NCBI GenBank assembly: GCA_021296535.1
Contig: JAGWAG010000005.1
Span: forward strand, 1 to 42,198
Direction of reading: 5' to 3'
DNA length: 42,198 nt
From: Acidobacteriota bacterium
GTDB taxonomy: Bacteria; Acidobacteriota; Thermoanaerobaculia; Multivoradales; Multivoraceae
The translations under genes and the position numbers were made by a program. Each line of letters starts with the position of its first letter. Position 1 is the first letter of the stretch. Below the pieces are notes generated by a model. That model searched no databases, was not told where the DNA came from, and was given only the letters and a program-made list of their open reading frames with translations. Of this stretch, positions 27,556 through 36,805 are shown piece after piece.

Positions 27556-27605
27556 CCTATCGAGCGCTATCCTCTCCACGCCCCCAGAAGCGGAAGTAGG
27601 CCTCC

Positions 27606-28553
27606 ATGACTCAAAACGGAACGGCAGTGCGCCTGACCGGCGTCCGCAAGACGTTCGGCGCCCACACGGCCGTTGACGACCTCGACCTCACAATCGAGCC
27701 CGGAACGATCTACGGCTTGCTGGGCCCCAACGGCTCCGGCAAGACGACCACGATCCGCATGATGATGGGCATTCTCCTGCCCGACAGCGGCCGGGTGGAG
27801 CTCTTCGGCGGCCCGCCCGACTTCGAGCGACGCAGCCGGGTCGGCTACCTGCCCGAGGAGCGCGGCGTTTACGAGAAGATGAAGGTCCTCGACCAGCTCG
27901 TGTTCTTCGGCGAGATCCGCGGCGTCGCACGGTCCCTGGCACGCACCCGGGCCGAGGAGTGGCTGGAGCGCCTGGGGCTCAGCGAATGGGCGTCCAAGAA
28001 GGTCCAGACGCTGTCCAAGGGGATGCAGCAGAAGGTCCAGTTCATCTCCACGGTGCTCCACGATCCGGAGCTGCTGATTCTCGATGAGCCCTTCAGCGGC
28101 CTCGACCCGATCAACCAGGACGTGCTGGAAGAGATCGTGCTCGAGGAGAAGGAGCGCGGCAAGACGATCCTGTTCTCGACCCACCTCATGGAGCAGGCGG
28201 AGCGTCTCTGCGAACGGGTCTGCCTCATCTCGCGGGCCCGCAAGGTGCTCGACGACGACCTGAAGGAGTTGAAGCGCCGCGAGCGAACCGGTGTCGTGGC
28301 CGTCGAGTTCGACGGTGAGGCGCCCCGGATCGCGTGGCCGGAAGTCCTGGAAGTCGAGCAGGTGGGAGCCGCGTTCCACCTGTCCCTGCACGACGGCGTG
28401 AGCCCGGAGGAGATCCTGGGGGCGGTGCTCGCGGAAGGCGTCAGCCTGCGCCGGTTCGAACTGCTCGAGCCGCGGCTGCACGAGATCTTCGTGCGCCATG
28501 CCGGTGACCCCGGCGACGACGACTCGGCTCAGCCGGCGGGAGGTGCGTCATGA
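27606..28553 (+). CDS. ABC transporter ATP-binding protein (ABC-2/NatA-like, DUF4162 C-terminus)
   Basis: Walker A GPNGSGKTT, signature-like LSKGMQQKVQF, Walker B LLILDEPFSGLDP, H-loop STHLMEQAE. Confidence 0.9.
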   Translation: MTQNGTAVRLTGVRKTFGAHTAVDDLDLTIEPGTIYGLLGPNGSGKTTTIRMMMGILLPDSGRVELFGGPPDFERRSRVGYLPEERGVYEKMKVLDQLVFFGEIRGVARSLARTRAEEWLERLGLSEWASKKVQTLSKGMQQKVQFISTVLHDPELLILDEPFSGLDPINQDVLEEIVLEEKERGKTILFSTHLMEQAERLCERVCLISRARKVLDDDLKELKRRERTGVVAVEFDGEAPRIAWPEVLEVEQVGAAFHLSLHDGVSPEEILGAVLAEGVSLRRFELLEPRLHEIFVRHAGDPGDDDSAQPAGGAS

Positions 28554-29815
28554 AGCAGGTCTGGTCGGTGATCCGGCGGGAGTACGTGGAGCGGGTGAAG
28601 ACGAGGGCGTTCATCCTCTCTACGCTCGGCATGCCGCTGCTCATGATCGGCATCATGGCGGTGGTTGGCTTTGTCGGGTTCCTCTCCGAGCAGTCGGAGC
28701 GGCAGATCGTCCTCGTCGACCAGAGCGGACAACTCGGTGAACGGGTCCAGCAAGCCCTGGATCAGGCGGGTTACGACGTGGAACTCGCGGCGCCCGGGAC
28801 CGCCATCGAGGAGCTGGACCAGCAGGTGCTCGACGAGGAACTCGAGGCCTACATCCTTCTGGACGACGCGACGGCCAGCGAAGCCGTCTTCCACTACCGG
28901 GCGAAGGAACCGCCGGGAAGCGTGCGTTCCCAGTTGATGCGAGCGGCGATCGTCGAGGAAGTCGTCGACCTGCGTCTAGGCCAGATGGAGGACGGCGAAG
29001 CGGTCCGAAGGCTGTTCGAGGGTGGCTCGCTGGAGTACGAGCCCGTGGGCCTCGACGAGGCCGAAGCGGAGGAAGCCGAAGCCGAACGCATCTCCGGGAT
29101 GATCACCGGCATCGCCGGCGGCCTCATCCTCTACATCATGATGCTCGCCTACGGCGCACAGACGCTGCAATCCGTGCTCGAGGAAAAGCAGAGCCGGGTC
29201 GTCGAGCTCGTCATTTCGTCGCTGCGGCCGTGGCAGCTCATGCTCGGCAAGATCGTGGGCGTCGGCGCCGTCGGGCTCACCCAAGTGGCGATCTGGATCG
29301 GCTGCGTGGCCCTGCTGGCCGGGCTGGCGCTTCCCGGCCTGATCTCCGCTGCGCCGGATCTCGAAGAACTGGGGCAGGTCCGGCAATACCTGCCGGGCCC
29401 TGGCGCCATCGTCCTGCTCCTTGTCTTCTTCCTGCTCGGTTACTTCCTCTACTCGAGCCTCTTCGCCGCAGTCGGCGCCATGTGCAAGAACCTGCAGGAG
29501 GCCGGTCAGGCGCAGACGCCCCTGATCATCGTAATCATCGTGCCGTTCATGATGCAGATGATGACGTTCCAGGGAAACAACATGCCCTGGATGAACTGGG
29601 TCGCCCTCTTCCCCTTCTTCAGCCCGATCATGATGTACCCGCGAGCCGTCATGGGCGACGTACCGGCCTGGATGGTCGCCCTCTCGATTGTGTTGATGGC
29701 GTTGACCGTCTGGGGCGCCGCCTGGGTAGCGGGCAGGATCTACAAGGTCGGCATCCTCAGTCAGGGCAACCGTCCCAACCTGCGGGAGCTGCTGCGCTGG
29801 ATCCGGGAGGCGTAG
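28550..29815 (+). CDS. ABC-2 type transporter permease (NatB-like)
   Basis: MKQVWSVIRREYVERVKTRAFILSTLGMPLLMIGIM...; GAQTLQSVLEEKQSRVVELVISSLRPWQLMLGKIVGVGAVGLTQ...; ATGA overlap with the ATPase gene. Confidence 0.88.
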   Translation: MKQVWSVIRREYVERVKTRAFILSTLGMPLLMIGIMAVVGFVGFLSEQSERQIVLVDQSGQLGERVQQALDQAGYDVELAAPGTAIEELDQQVLDEELEAYILLDDATASEAVFHYRAKEPPGSVRSQLMRAAIVEEVVDLRLGQMEDGEAVRRLFEGGSLEYEPVGLDEAEAEEAEAERISGMITGIAGGLILYIMMLAYGAQTLQSVLEEKQSRVVELVISSLRPWQLMLGKIVGVGAVGLTQVAIWIGCVALLAGLALPGLISAAPDLEELGQVRQYLPGPGAIVLLLVFFLLGYFLYSSLFAAVGAMCKNLQEAGQAQTPLIIVIIVPFMMQMMTFQGNNMPWMNWVALFPFFSPIMMYPRAVMGDVPAWMVALSIVLMALTVWGAAWVAGRIYKVGILSQGNRPNLRELLRWIREA

Positions 29816-29873
29816 GCGGCTTCGCGTCGGCACCACGCGGCAACCGTTTGACTGTGGCGGCCTGCCGCCGAAT

Positions 29874-29900
29874 GCCGGCCAGAGGGCCGGCGCACCCAGT
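29874..29900. repeat. REP-like 27-nt element, copy 3
   Basis: gccggccagagggccggcgcacccagt shares GCCGGC-N6-GCCGGCGCACCCAGT with copies 1 and 2; preceded by hairpin ggcgg-cctg-ccgcc. Lies between convergent stops 29815 and 29912. Confidence 0.75.
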
Positions 29901-29911
29901 GATGGCGCCAG

Positions 29912-31780
29912 TCACCAACTCGGCAGGATCGGCGGCATCGGGCAGCTCATCGACGCGGACACGGCCCGCAGAAGCTCGGTCTCGTCCACCGTGACCTGCC
30001 GGTCGGCCGTGATGCACGCGACCGCCGCTTCCAGGGTGCGTTTCTTGACCTGAGGCGAGGACCGGTCCAGTTCAACGAGGGCCACGTCCAGTTCGGTGAA
30101 GCCGCAAGCCTCGTGCGGGAGCAGACCCCTTTCCGGAAGCGAAAGGACCCGCCACCCTGCTGCGAATGCTCTTTCGGCTGCTTGAGGGTTCCGATCCCCC
30201 ACGTACGCCAGCACGGACAGCAGCACTGCCAGCGACGACGACGCCGAGCGCACCGAGGCGTGCCGTACGTGCGTTGGCTCGGATCTCCCAAACGAGACCT
30301 GCATGTCCCGCAGCAGGATGCGCTGAAGCGACCACTCGAACAGGTCCAGACGATCGTCCGCTTCGACGAGTTCCACCAGGTTCTCCTGGAATCGCTGGTA
30401 CTGCCACGAAGACAGGACGCGCAGCGCCGGCAGAGCGATCTCGACGAGAGGCACGAGCTGCTCGACCTGTGGCGCGAGCTTCAGGGTCTCCTCGTAGACC
30501 CCGCGGTCCGCCGTGGCTTCGAGGTGGCGTAGCTGCAACCGCCTTGGCTCGGGAGCGTGGTCGAGCAGGAGCGCGTAGACCACGGCGCGGGCGCCGTAGG
30601 GCTCATGGGCCGCCGCGACGACCGGTCCGGGTAAGTCGCCGATCAGTTCGGCTGCGTACTGAAGGTGCGCGGGAGTCGGCTGCCCGACCTGGCTCACCGC
30701 CCTCGCGACATCGCCGTCGGCCACCGTGCGGGTTTCTCCTTCGGCCGCGCTCGCAGGGGCCACCGCCGCCAGGGCTTCAACGACCTCGGCAGGCAGCTCA
30801 GGGAACTCTCCGTCCCAGGACGGGTCGATGCGCCGGATCCGACTCGCGAGCGGCGGATGGGTCGGAAAGACCGCGCTCAGGCCCGATGTCGCGCGGCCGA
30901 AGAACATGTGACTCGCCTGCGGCGCGTTCGAACTCTCTATCTTGGAGCCCTTGGCGAAGCCGCCGATCTTCTTGAGCGCGCCGGCGATGCCTTCCGGCTG
31001 GCGGGTGAACTGGACGGCCGATGCGTCGGCCAGGAACTCTCTCTGCCGGCTGACCGCGGCCTTGATCAGGTTGCCGAAGAAGGTCCCGGAGAAGCCCACC
31101 ACGCTGAGACCGGCGCCGATCAGCACAAACGTCGTGACCCGAACCCTCAGAAGAACGTAGCCGATCGCCCCGATCAGGAAGATCCCATGCAGCATTCCCA
31201 TCAGCCGAAGATTCAGCCGCATGTCGCCGTTGAGGATGTGGCTGAACTCATGAGCGATCACACCCTGGAGCTCATCGCGTTCGAGCGCGGCCGCCGCCCC
31301 GTGCGTGACCCCGATGACCGCGTCATGGTGCGAGAACCCCGCCGCGAACGCGTTGATGCCCGCTTCACCGCCCATCACGTAGACCGGCGGTGTCGAAACG
31401 CCGGACGCGATGGCCATCTCCTCGACGACGTTGAGCAGCCGCCGTTCAGCGGGCTCCGACGTGTTCGGGTTCAGCAGCCGCCCGCCCAGTTCCTCGGCGA
31501 TCAGCCGGCCGCCGGCACGCAGTTCAGCGATCCGGACCAGGCTGCCTCCAACGACGACGGCCAGGGTTCCGGCGAGGACCAGGGCCAGTGTCCGCGTGTC
31601 GGCGGCTGCCGTCCAGTCCATGGCGCCCGTCTCTGAATCGCGGTTGAAGAAGGCCATCAGGGTGGCCGTAAACACCAACACCGAAACGACGACCCCGAGG
31701 ACCGCCAACGCGAAGAGCACCACGAGGCGGCCCGTGTTCCGCCTTGCCCTGTCCTGCTGCCGAAAGAAGTCTGTGGCCAT
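29912..31780 (-). CDS. M48 family metalloprotease (HtpX-like N-terminal domain with long C-terminal domain), intact copy
   Basis: LNVVEEMAIASGVSTPPVYVMGGEAGINAFAAGFSHHDAVIGVTHGAAAALERDELQGVIAHEFSHILNGDMRLNLRLM (HEFSH zinc motif), NLIKAAVSRQREFLADASAVQFTR, C-terminal region with about 300 extra residues. Confidence 0.88.
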   Translation of the reverse strand: MATDFFRQQDRARRNTGRLVVLFALAVLGVVVSVLVFTATLMAFFNRDSETGAMDWTAAADTRTLALVLAGTLAVVVGGSLVRIAELRAGGRLIAEELGGRLLNPNTSEPAERRLLNVVEEMAIASGVSTPPVYVMGGEAGINAFAAGFSHHDAVIGVTHGAAAALERDELQGVIAHEFSHILNGDMRLNLRLMGMLHGIFLIGAIGYVLLRVRVTTFVLIGAGLSVVGFSGTFFGNLIKAAVSRQREFLADASAVQFTRQPEGIAGALKKIGGFAKGSKIESSNAPQASHMFFGRATSGLSAVFPTHPPLASRIRRIDPSWDGEFPELPAEVVEALAAVAPASAAEGETRTVADGDVARAVSQVGQPTPAHLQYAAELIGDLPGPVVAAAHEPYGARAVVYALLLDHAPEPRRLQLRHLEATADRGVYEETLKLAPQVEQLVPLVEIALPALRVLSSWQYQRFQENLVELVEADDRLDLFEWSLQRILLRDMQVSFGRSEPTHVRHASVRSASSSLAVLLSVLAYVGDRNPQAAERAFAAGWRVLSLPERGLLPHEACGFTELDVALVELDRSSPQVKKRTLEAAVACITADRQVTVDETELLRAVSASMSCPMPPILPSW

Positions 31781-31856
31781 CCCGGAGAGACCCCACGCTT
31801 CAAGAACGCCATGGAGTGGAGGTCTGTAGCGTAGCCTCCCTCCCGGCGCGGGACCT

Positions 31857-33765
31857 CTAGCCCAGAATCGGCGGCATCGGGCAGTTGATCCAGGCCGACA
31901 CGACCCGCAGGAGCTCGCCCTCCTCTACCGTGACCTTCCGGTCAGCGATGATGCACGCGACCGCCGCTTCCAGCGTGCGTTTCTTCACCTGCGGCGCGGC
32001 CCGGTCCAGTTCAACGAGAGCCGCATCCAGTTCGGCGAAACCGCAAGCTTCATGCGGAAGCAAACCCCTTTCCGGAAGCGGCAGAACACGCCAACCTTCC
32101 GCGAACGCCCCTTCGGCCGCTTGCCGCTCCCGATGGCCGACGTACGCCAGCACCGACATCAGCACCGCCAGCGAGGACTGCACCGCGCCGGCCGAGCGGT
32201 GCCGCACACGCGTAGGCCGGGATTGCCCGAAGGAGGCCTGCATCTCGCGCAACAGGATGCGCTGGAGCGACCACTCGAACAGGTCGATGACCTCATCCGC
32301 CTCGACAAGCTCGACCACGTTCTCCTCAAACCGCTGGTACTGCCGCGAGGTCAAGGCCCGCAGGGCCGGGAGAGCGATCTCGAGCACCGGCAAACGCATT
32401 CTCGGGTCGAGCTGCTCGACGACCGGAGCCAGTCGCACGGTTTCCTCGAAGACGCCGTCGTCTGCCGCCGCTTCGAGGTGGTCAAGCTGTACCTGCCGCG
32501 GCGCAGGGTTGCGGTCGAGCAGGAGCGCGTAGACCAGGGCACGGGCGCCGTAGGGCTCGTGTGCGGCCGAGACGACCGGCTCAGGCAAGCGGTCGATCAA
32601 AGCCGCCGCGTACTCGACGTGCGCGGGCGACGGCTGGCCGACCTGGCTGACCGCGTTCGAGATGTCGGGACGGGCTGACGCGCCGGCTTCGGCACCGGCA
32701 AAGCCCGCAGCCCCCGGAGCAGCAACCCCGGCTGGAGCACCATCGCCCGGCTCCGGCAGTTCGGGAAAGTCACCGTCCCACGACGGGTCGATCCGCCTGA
32801 TCCGCTCACCGAGCGGCGGATGGGTCGAGAACATCGCGCTGAAGCCGGAGGTCGCCCGGCCAAAGAACATGTGACTGGCCTGCGGAGCGTTCGGGTTCTC
32901 CACCTTCGAGCCGGTCACGAAACCGCCGATCTTCTTCAGCGCGCCGGCGATTCCTCCGGGATGGCGCGTGAACTGCACGGCCGAGGAGTCGGCAAGAAAC
33001 TCGCGCTGCCGGCTGACCGCCGAAGAAGGTACCGGCGAACCCGACGACCGCGAGTCCGGCGCCGAAGGCGAGAATCGGCAGGGCACCCTTGTTGTCTCTG
33101 GAACGACCGCCGCCCGTGTAGAACGACATCCGCAGGACGAAGTAACCGATCATCCCGATGAGGAAGATGCCGTGCAGCAGGCCCATCAGCCGGATGTTGA
33201 GGCGCATGTCTCCGTTCAGGATGTGGCTGAACTCGTGCGCGATCACGCCCTGCAGTTCGTCGCGGTCGAGTGTCGTCGCCGCCCCGCGAGTCACACCGAT
33301 GACCGCATCCTGCGGCGCGAATCCGGCGGCGAACGCATTGATGCCCGCTTCACCGTCCATCATGTAGACCGGCGGAGTCGAGGTGCCCGAGGCGATAGCC
33401 ATCTCCTCGACGACGTTGAGCAGCTTCCGCTCGACCGGGTCCGACGTGCTGCCGTCCACCAGCCGGCCGCCCAGTTCTTCGGCGATCACCCTGCCGCCGC
33501 CGCGCAACTGGGCGATCTTGTACAGGCTCCCCCCGCCGACCACGACGAGGGTGCCAAAGATGGCCAGGATCAGCAGCCGTGGATCGGCGACGGCGGTCCA
33601 GTCGATCTCGTTCGTCTCAGGATCGCGACCGAAGAAACCCATCGTGGCGGCCAGCAGAAGCTCGACCGAGACCACGATCGCCAGCACGGCAAGCGCGAAG
33701 AGCACGACCAGACGGGTCGTGCCCCGCCTTGCCGCGTCCTGTTGCTGAAAGAAGTCGGTGGCCAT
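31857..33765 (-). pseudogene. M48 family metalloprotease, second copy, frameshifted at about 33017-33022
   Basis: MATDFFQQQDAARRGTTRLVVLFALAVLAIVVSVE...HEFSHILNGDMRLNIRLMG...AGLAVVGFAGTFFG | AVSRQREFLADSSAVQFTRHPGGIAGALKKIGGF.... Two open frames that join only if about 17 nt present in the adjacent paralogue are restored. Confidence 0.82.
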
Positions 33766-33847
33766 CGCGCCGCCGGAACGGGAAACCCGGTCTACTCGCG
33801 CCCCGAATCGCCTCGCAGGCTCGGCGTTTCGGCCCAGCCCGTCCTTA

Positions 33848-33901
33848 CCAGTAGTCCGCTCCCGTAACTCACTTCGTTGCGTTCCGCGAGCAGACTACTG
33901 G
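33848..33901. terminator. Long stem-loop between LemA and M48 genes
   Basis: ccagtagtccgctc (33848-33861) pairs with gagcagactactgg (33888-33901): 14-nt arms with one G-T type mismatch, 26-nt loop. The right arm contains the end of the restored LemA frame. Confidence 0.55.
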
Positions 33902-34474
33902 AACGAGATTTCCGGTGCTTCGGCGATCGCCTCGCTGTCGAACTCGAGCAGCGTCGCATCCTGGCCGTGACCGAACATCCTTGAACGTGTTGTAGACGGT
34001 CACCGCGTCGTTGAAGGCCTGGCGTGAGAAGGCGACCTTGTTCTCCGTCGAGCGCAGTTCTTCGCTGACCTGCATCATGTTCTGGTTGGCCTTCAGATCG
34101 GGGTAGGCCTCAGCCAGCGCGAACAGGCGGCCAAGCGTGCCGGTGAGTACGCCTTCGGCCGACGCCAGGCCCTGGATCGCCGCGGCGTCGCCCGGGTTCG
34201 CGGCCGCCTGCTCCAGTCCGCCGGCCGCCATGTTCCGAGCCTGGATCACCGCCTCCAGGGTTTCCCGCTCGTGACTCATGTAGCCCTTCGCTACCTCGAC
34301 CATGTTCGGGATCAGGTCGTAGCGTCGCTTGAGCTGGACCTCGATCTGCGCGAACGCGTTCTGATAGCGGTTCTTCAGCGTGACGAGCTTGTTGAAGGTC
34401 CCGATCAGCGACGCGCCGAAGATGACGGCGAGGAGGACCAGACCCGCCAGAATGACGATCGTGAGAATGCTCAT
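33895..34474 (-). pseudogene. LemA family protein, frameshifted near 33975-33987
   Basis: MSILTIVILAGLVLLAVIFGASLIGTFNKLVTLKNRYQNAFAQIEVQLKRRYDLIPNMVEVAKGYMSHERETLEAVIQARN...AFNDAVTVYNTF | MFGHGQDATLLEFDSEAIAEAPEISFQ* in another frame. Confidence 0.8.
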
Positions 34475-34486
34475 GACGGCATGCTG

Positions 34487-36693
34487 TCACAGACGGAATG
34501 TGTACTGCGCCTTCACCGCCAGCCTCGAGTCCTGCTGCCGGAAGTCGGTCCCCCGTCGCCCAAGTTCCTGCACCCAGCCCTGGCCGAAGATGAAGAAGAT
34601 GTCGTTCCCCGGTTCGAGGGTCCAGCGCACCCGGCCCTGGAACCCGAGGTTCCCCGAACGGTTGTCGAACTGGACCAGGTTCGCGAACGACAGCCTGGGC
34701 GAGACCGCGTAGTTGACCTCCGCCCGGTGGATCCTGGCGACGAACTCACCCTGCGGCAGGCGCGCGAAGGTCTGATTCGTATTCACGCTGATCGTCAACC
34801 GTGGGGGCGCGGAGTACCGGAGGCCGGCACTGAACGTCTCGGCATCGCCCGACCAGAAGCTGCCGAAGGTGACTCCGAAGCTCCCCTGGAGTCTGCGCTT
34901 CTGCGCCGAGGTGAAGAAGATCCGAAGCGGCGTGAAGTCGTACTCGCCCGGCGGGAGAACCACGCCCGGAGAGATCTCGAACGGCTCGAACAGGCGCTCG
35001 TACGTCGGGTTCACGTCGAACAGGCTGTGCAGCGAATCGCCCGACTGGAAATGCCAGTCGACGATCGTGAAGTAGAAGTCCCGGCTTTCGACCAGGCCGT
35101 TGTCGAGCCGGGTGAACTCCGTGTAGAAGATGTCGTGGTACATCTGCTGGATGCCCAGCCACTGGTTCTTCGGCCGCGGGTTGAAGCTGGCGCCGAGCCG
35201 CAACATCTGTACGTTGCGGCGCTGAACGAACCCGAGCGCGGGATCGAAGTTCTCCTGGATCTCGCGCCACTGCACCTGGGCGTCGTACCGGTCGTTCGGA
35301 AACGCGGCGGCGAAGCCGAAGGACGCATCGTTGTCCGCGACGCCCTCGTTGTCGCTCTCGAGTCCCCAGGCGTTGAAGACGAAGTTCCGGCCGCTGCCCA
35401 ACACGTCGGACGTGGCCAGGCGCAGATCCACGCCCATGGTGGTCGAGTCAGTAGAAACAGCGGGGTTGCCGCTGGTGACGAGCGCTCCGACGTAGGACTG
35501 CTGCCAAAAGTTCTGCCGCACGCGCCCGACGAACAGGCTCTGCTCGTCGACGAAACGTTGAGCACGCCGACCTCGGTCCGCCCCACCCTGCCGGTCAGCT
35601 TGACCCCGTAGTCGAGCGGCACTTCCCGCCCTCCAAGCAGACCGATTCGCCGGCTGAAGAACGGGAAGATCTCCGCTCCCGTGCTGGGAATGCCGCCCGG
35701 CTGGCTGACCCCGGTCGTGGCGAAGTTGAAGACGCCCGCGTCCTGCAGGAAGAAAGACCGCTTCTCGGGGAAGAAGATCGAGAAACGGGTCAGGTTGATC
35801 TGGCGCGCATCGACTTCCGTCTCGCCGAAGTCCGTGTTGAAGGTGGCGGTCAGCTTCAGATTGGGCGTCACGTTGTAGAACAGATCGAGCCCCGGCTTGC
35901 CGCGCAGGCTGTCCTCGCCGCTGCCGGCGCGGTGATCCCAGCGCCCCGCGACGAAGGGCCGGATATCCAGACTGAGGCCCTGCTCAAGGCCTCCCATGCC
36001 GGTGATCTCGCCCGCCTCCGAAACCTGGAAGAACTGCGCGTCGAAGCGAGCGCCTGCCCAGCGCGCCTCCTCGAACTTCCGCTGGATGTTCCGGCTGATG
36101 TTGAAGCCCCAGACCGTGCCGTCCGGGGGGAAGTTCAGGCTCTTGAAGGGGATCGCGAACTCCGCGCTCCAGCCCTGATCCGAGCGCTGCGTCGCCACGT
36201 TCCAGATGGCGTCCCAATCCTCGTTCGTCTCGCCGTTCGCGAACACCAGGCCGTCGACCAGAGCGCCGTTTGGGTTCGTCGAGAAGTAGAAGGCATTGCT
36301 CTGGTCGCGAAACGTGTCGAGCAGCAGCTCAACGTAGTCGTCGGGCCCGAGGGATGCATCGCGGGCCATCTGCGACGCGAGGATTCGGTCCGGCTCGGAG
36401 TCGTGGCACATCACGCCGATGTAGAGGTTGTCCTCGTCGCGCAGCAGTGTGACCTCGGTGCGCTCGCTCGGCTCGGCGCCCTCCGTCGGAATGCGTTGGA
36501 CCAGGACGCCGATCCCGGGCGACGATTGCCACGCCGGTTCGTCGAGAACACCGTCGAGGAGAATCGGCTCCGTCACGGTCGTCACGACGGCCGTCCGGGT
36601 CGGCCTTTCCGGCTCCTCCTGGAGCGGAGCGGCGAGCGACGCGGCCGAAACGACGAGGGCCAGCAAGCAGTAAACCACCACGACCGCCCACAC
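34487..36693 (-). pseudogene. DUF5916 / CBM9-like N-terminal domain outer-membrane protein, frameshifted near 35545-35558
   Basis: LDGVLDEPAWQSSPGIGVLVQRIPTEGAEPSERTEVTLLRDEDNLYIGVMCHDSEPDRI...MARDASLGPDDYVELLLDTFRDQSNAFYFSTNPNGALVDGLV...DYGVKLTGRVGRTEVGVLNV | VDEQSLFVGRVRQNFWQQSYVGALVTSGNPA...YTFRL*. Likely GTG start near 36693 before VWAVVVVYCLLALVVSAASLAAP. Confidence 0.8.
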
Positions 36694-36805
36694 CCTCTCG
36701 CTGGGTACGCCGACCTCCGGTCGGCATCCGGGCACGGCCCGGAGCCCGGTCGAATCGGTCGCTCCCCCTGACAACCCGCTGGTCCGTTCCGGTTTCAGGG
36801 TTGTC

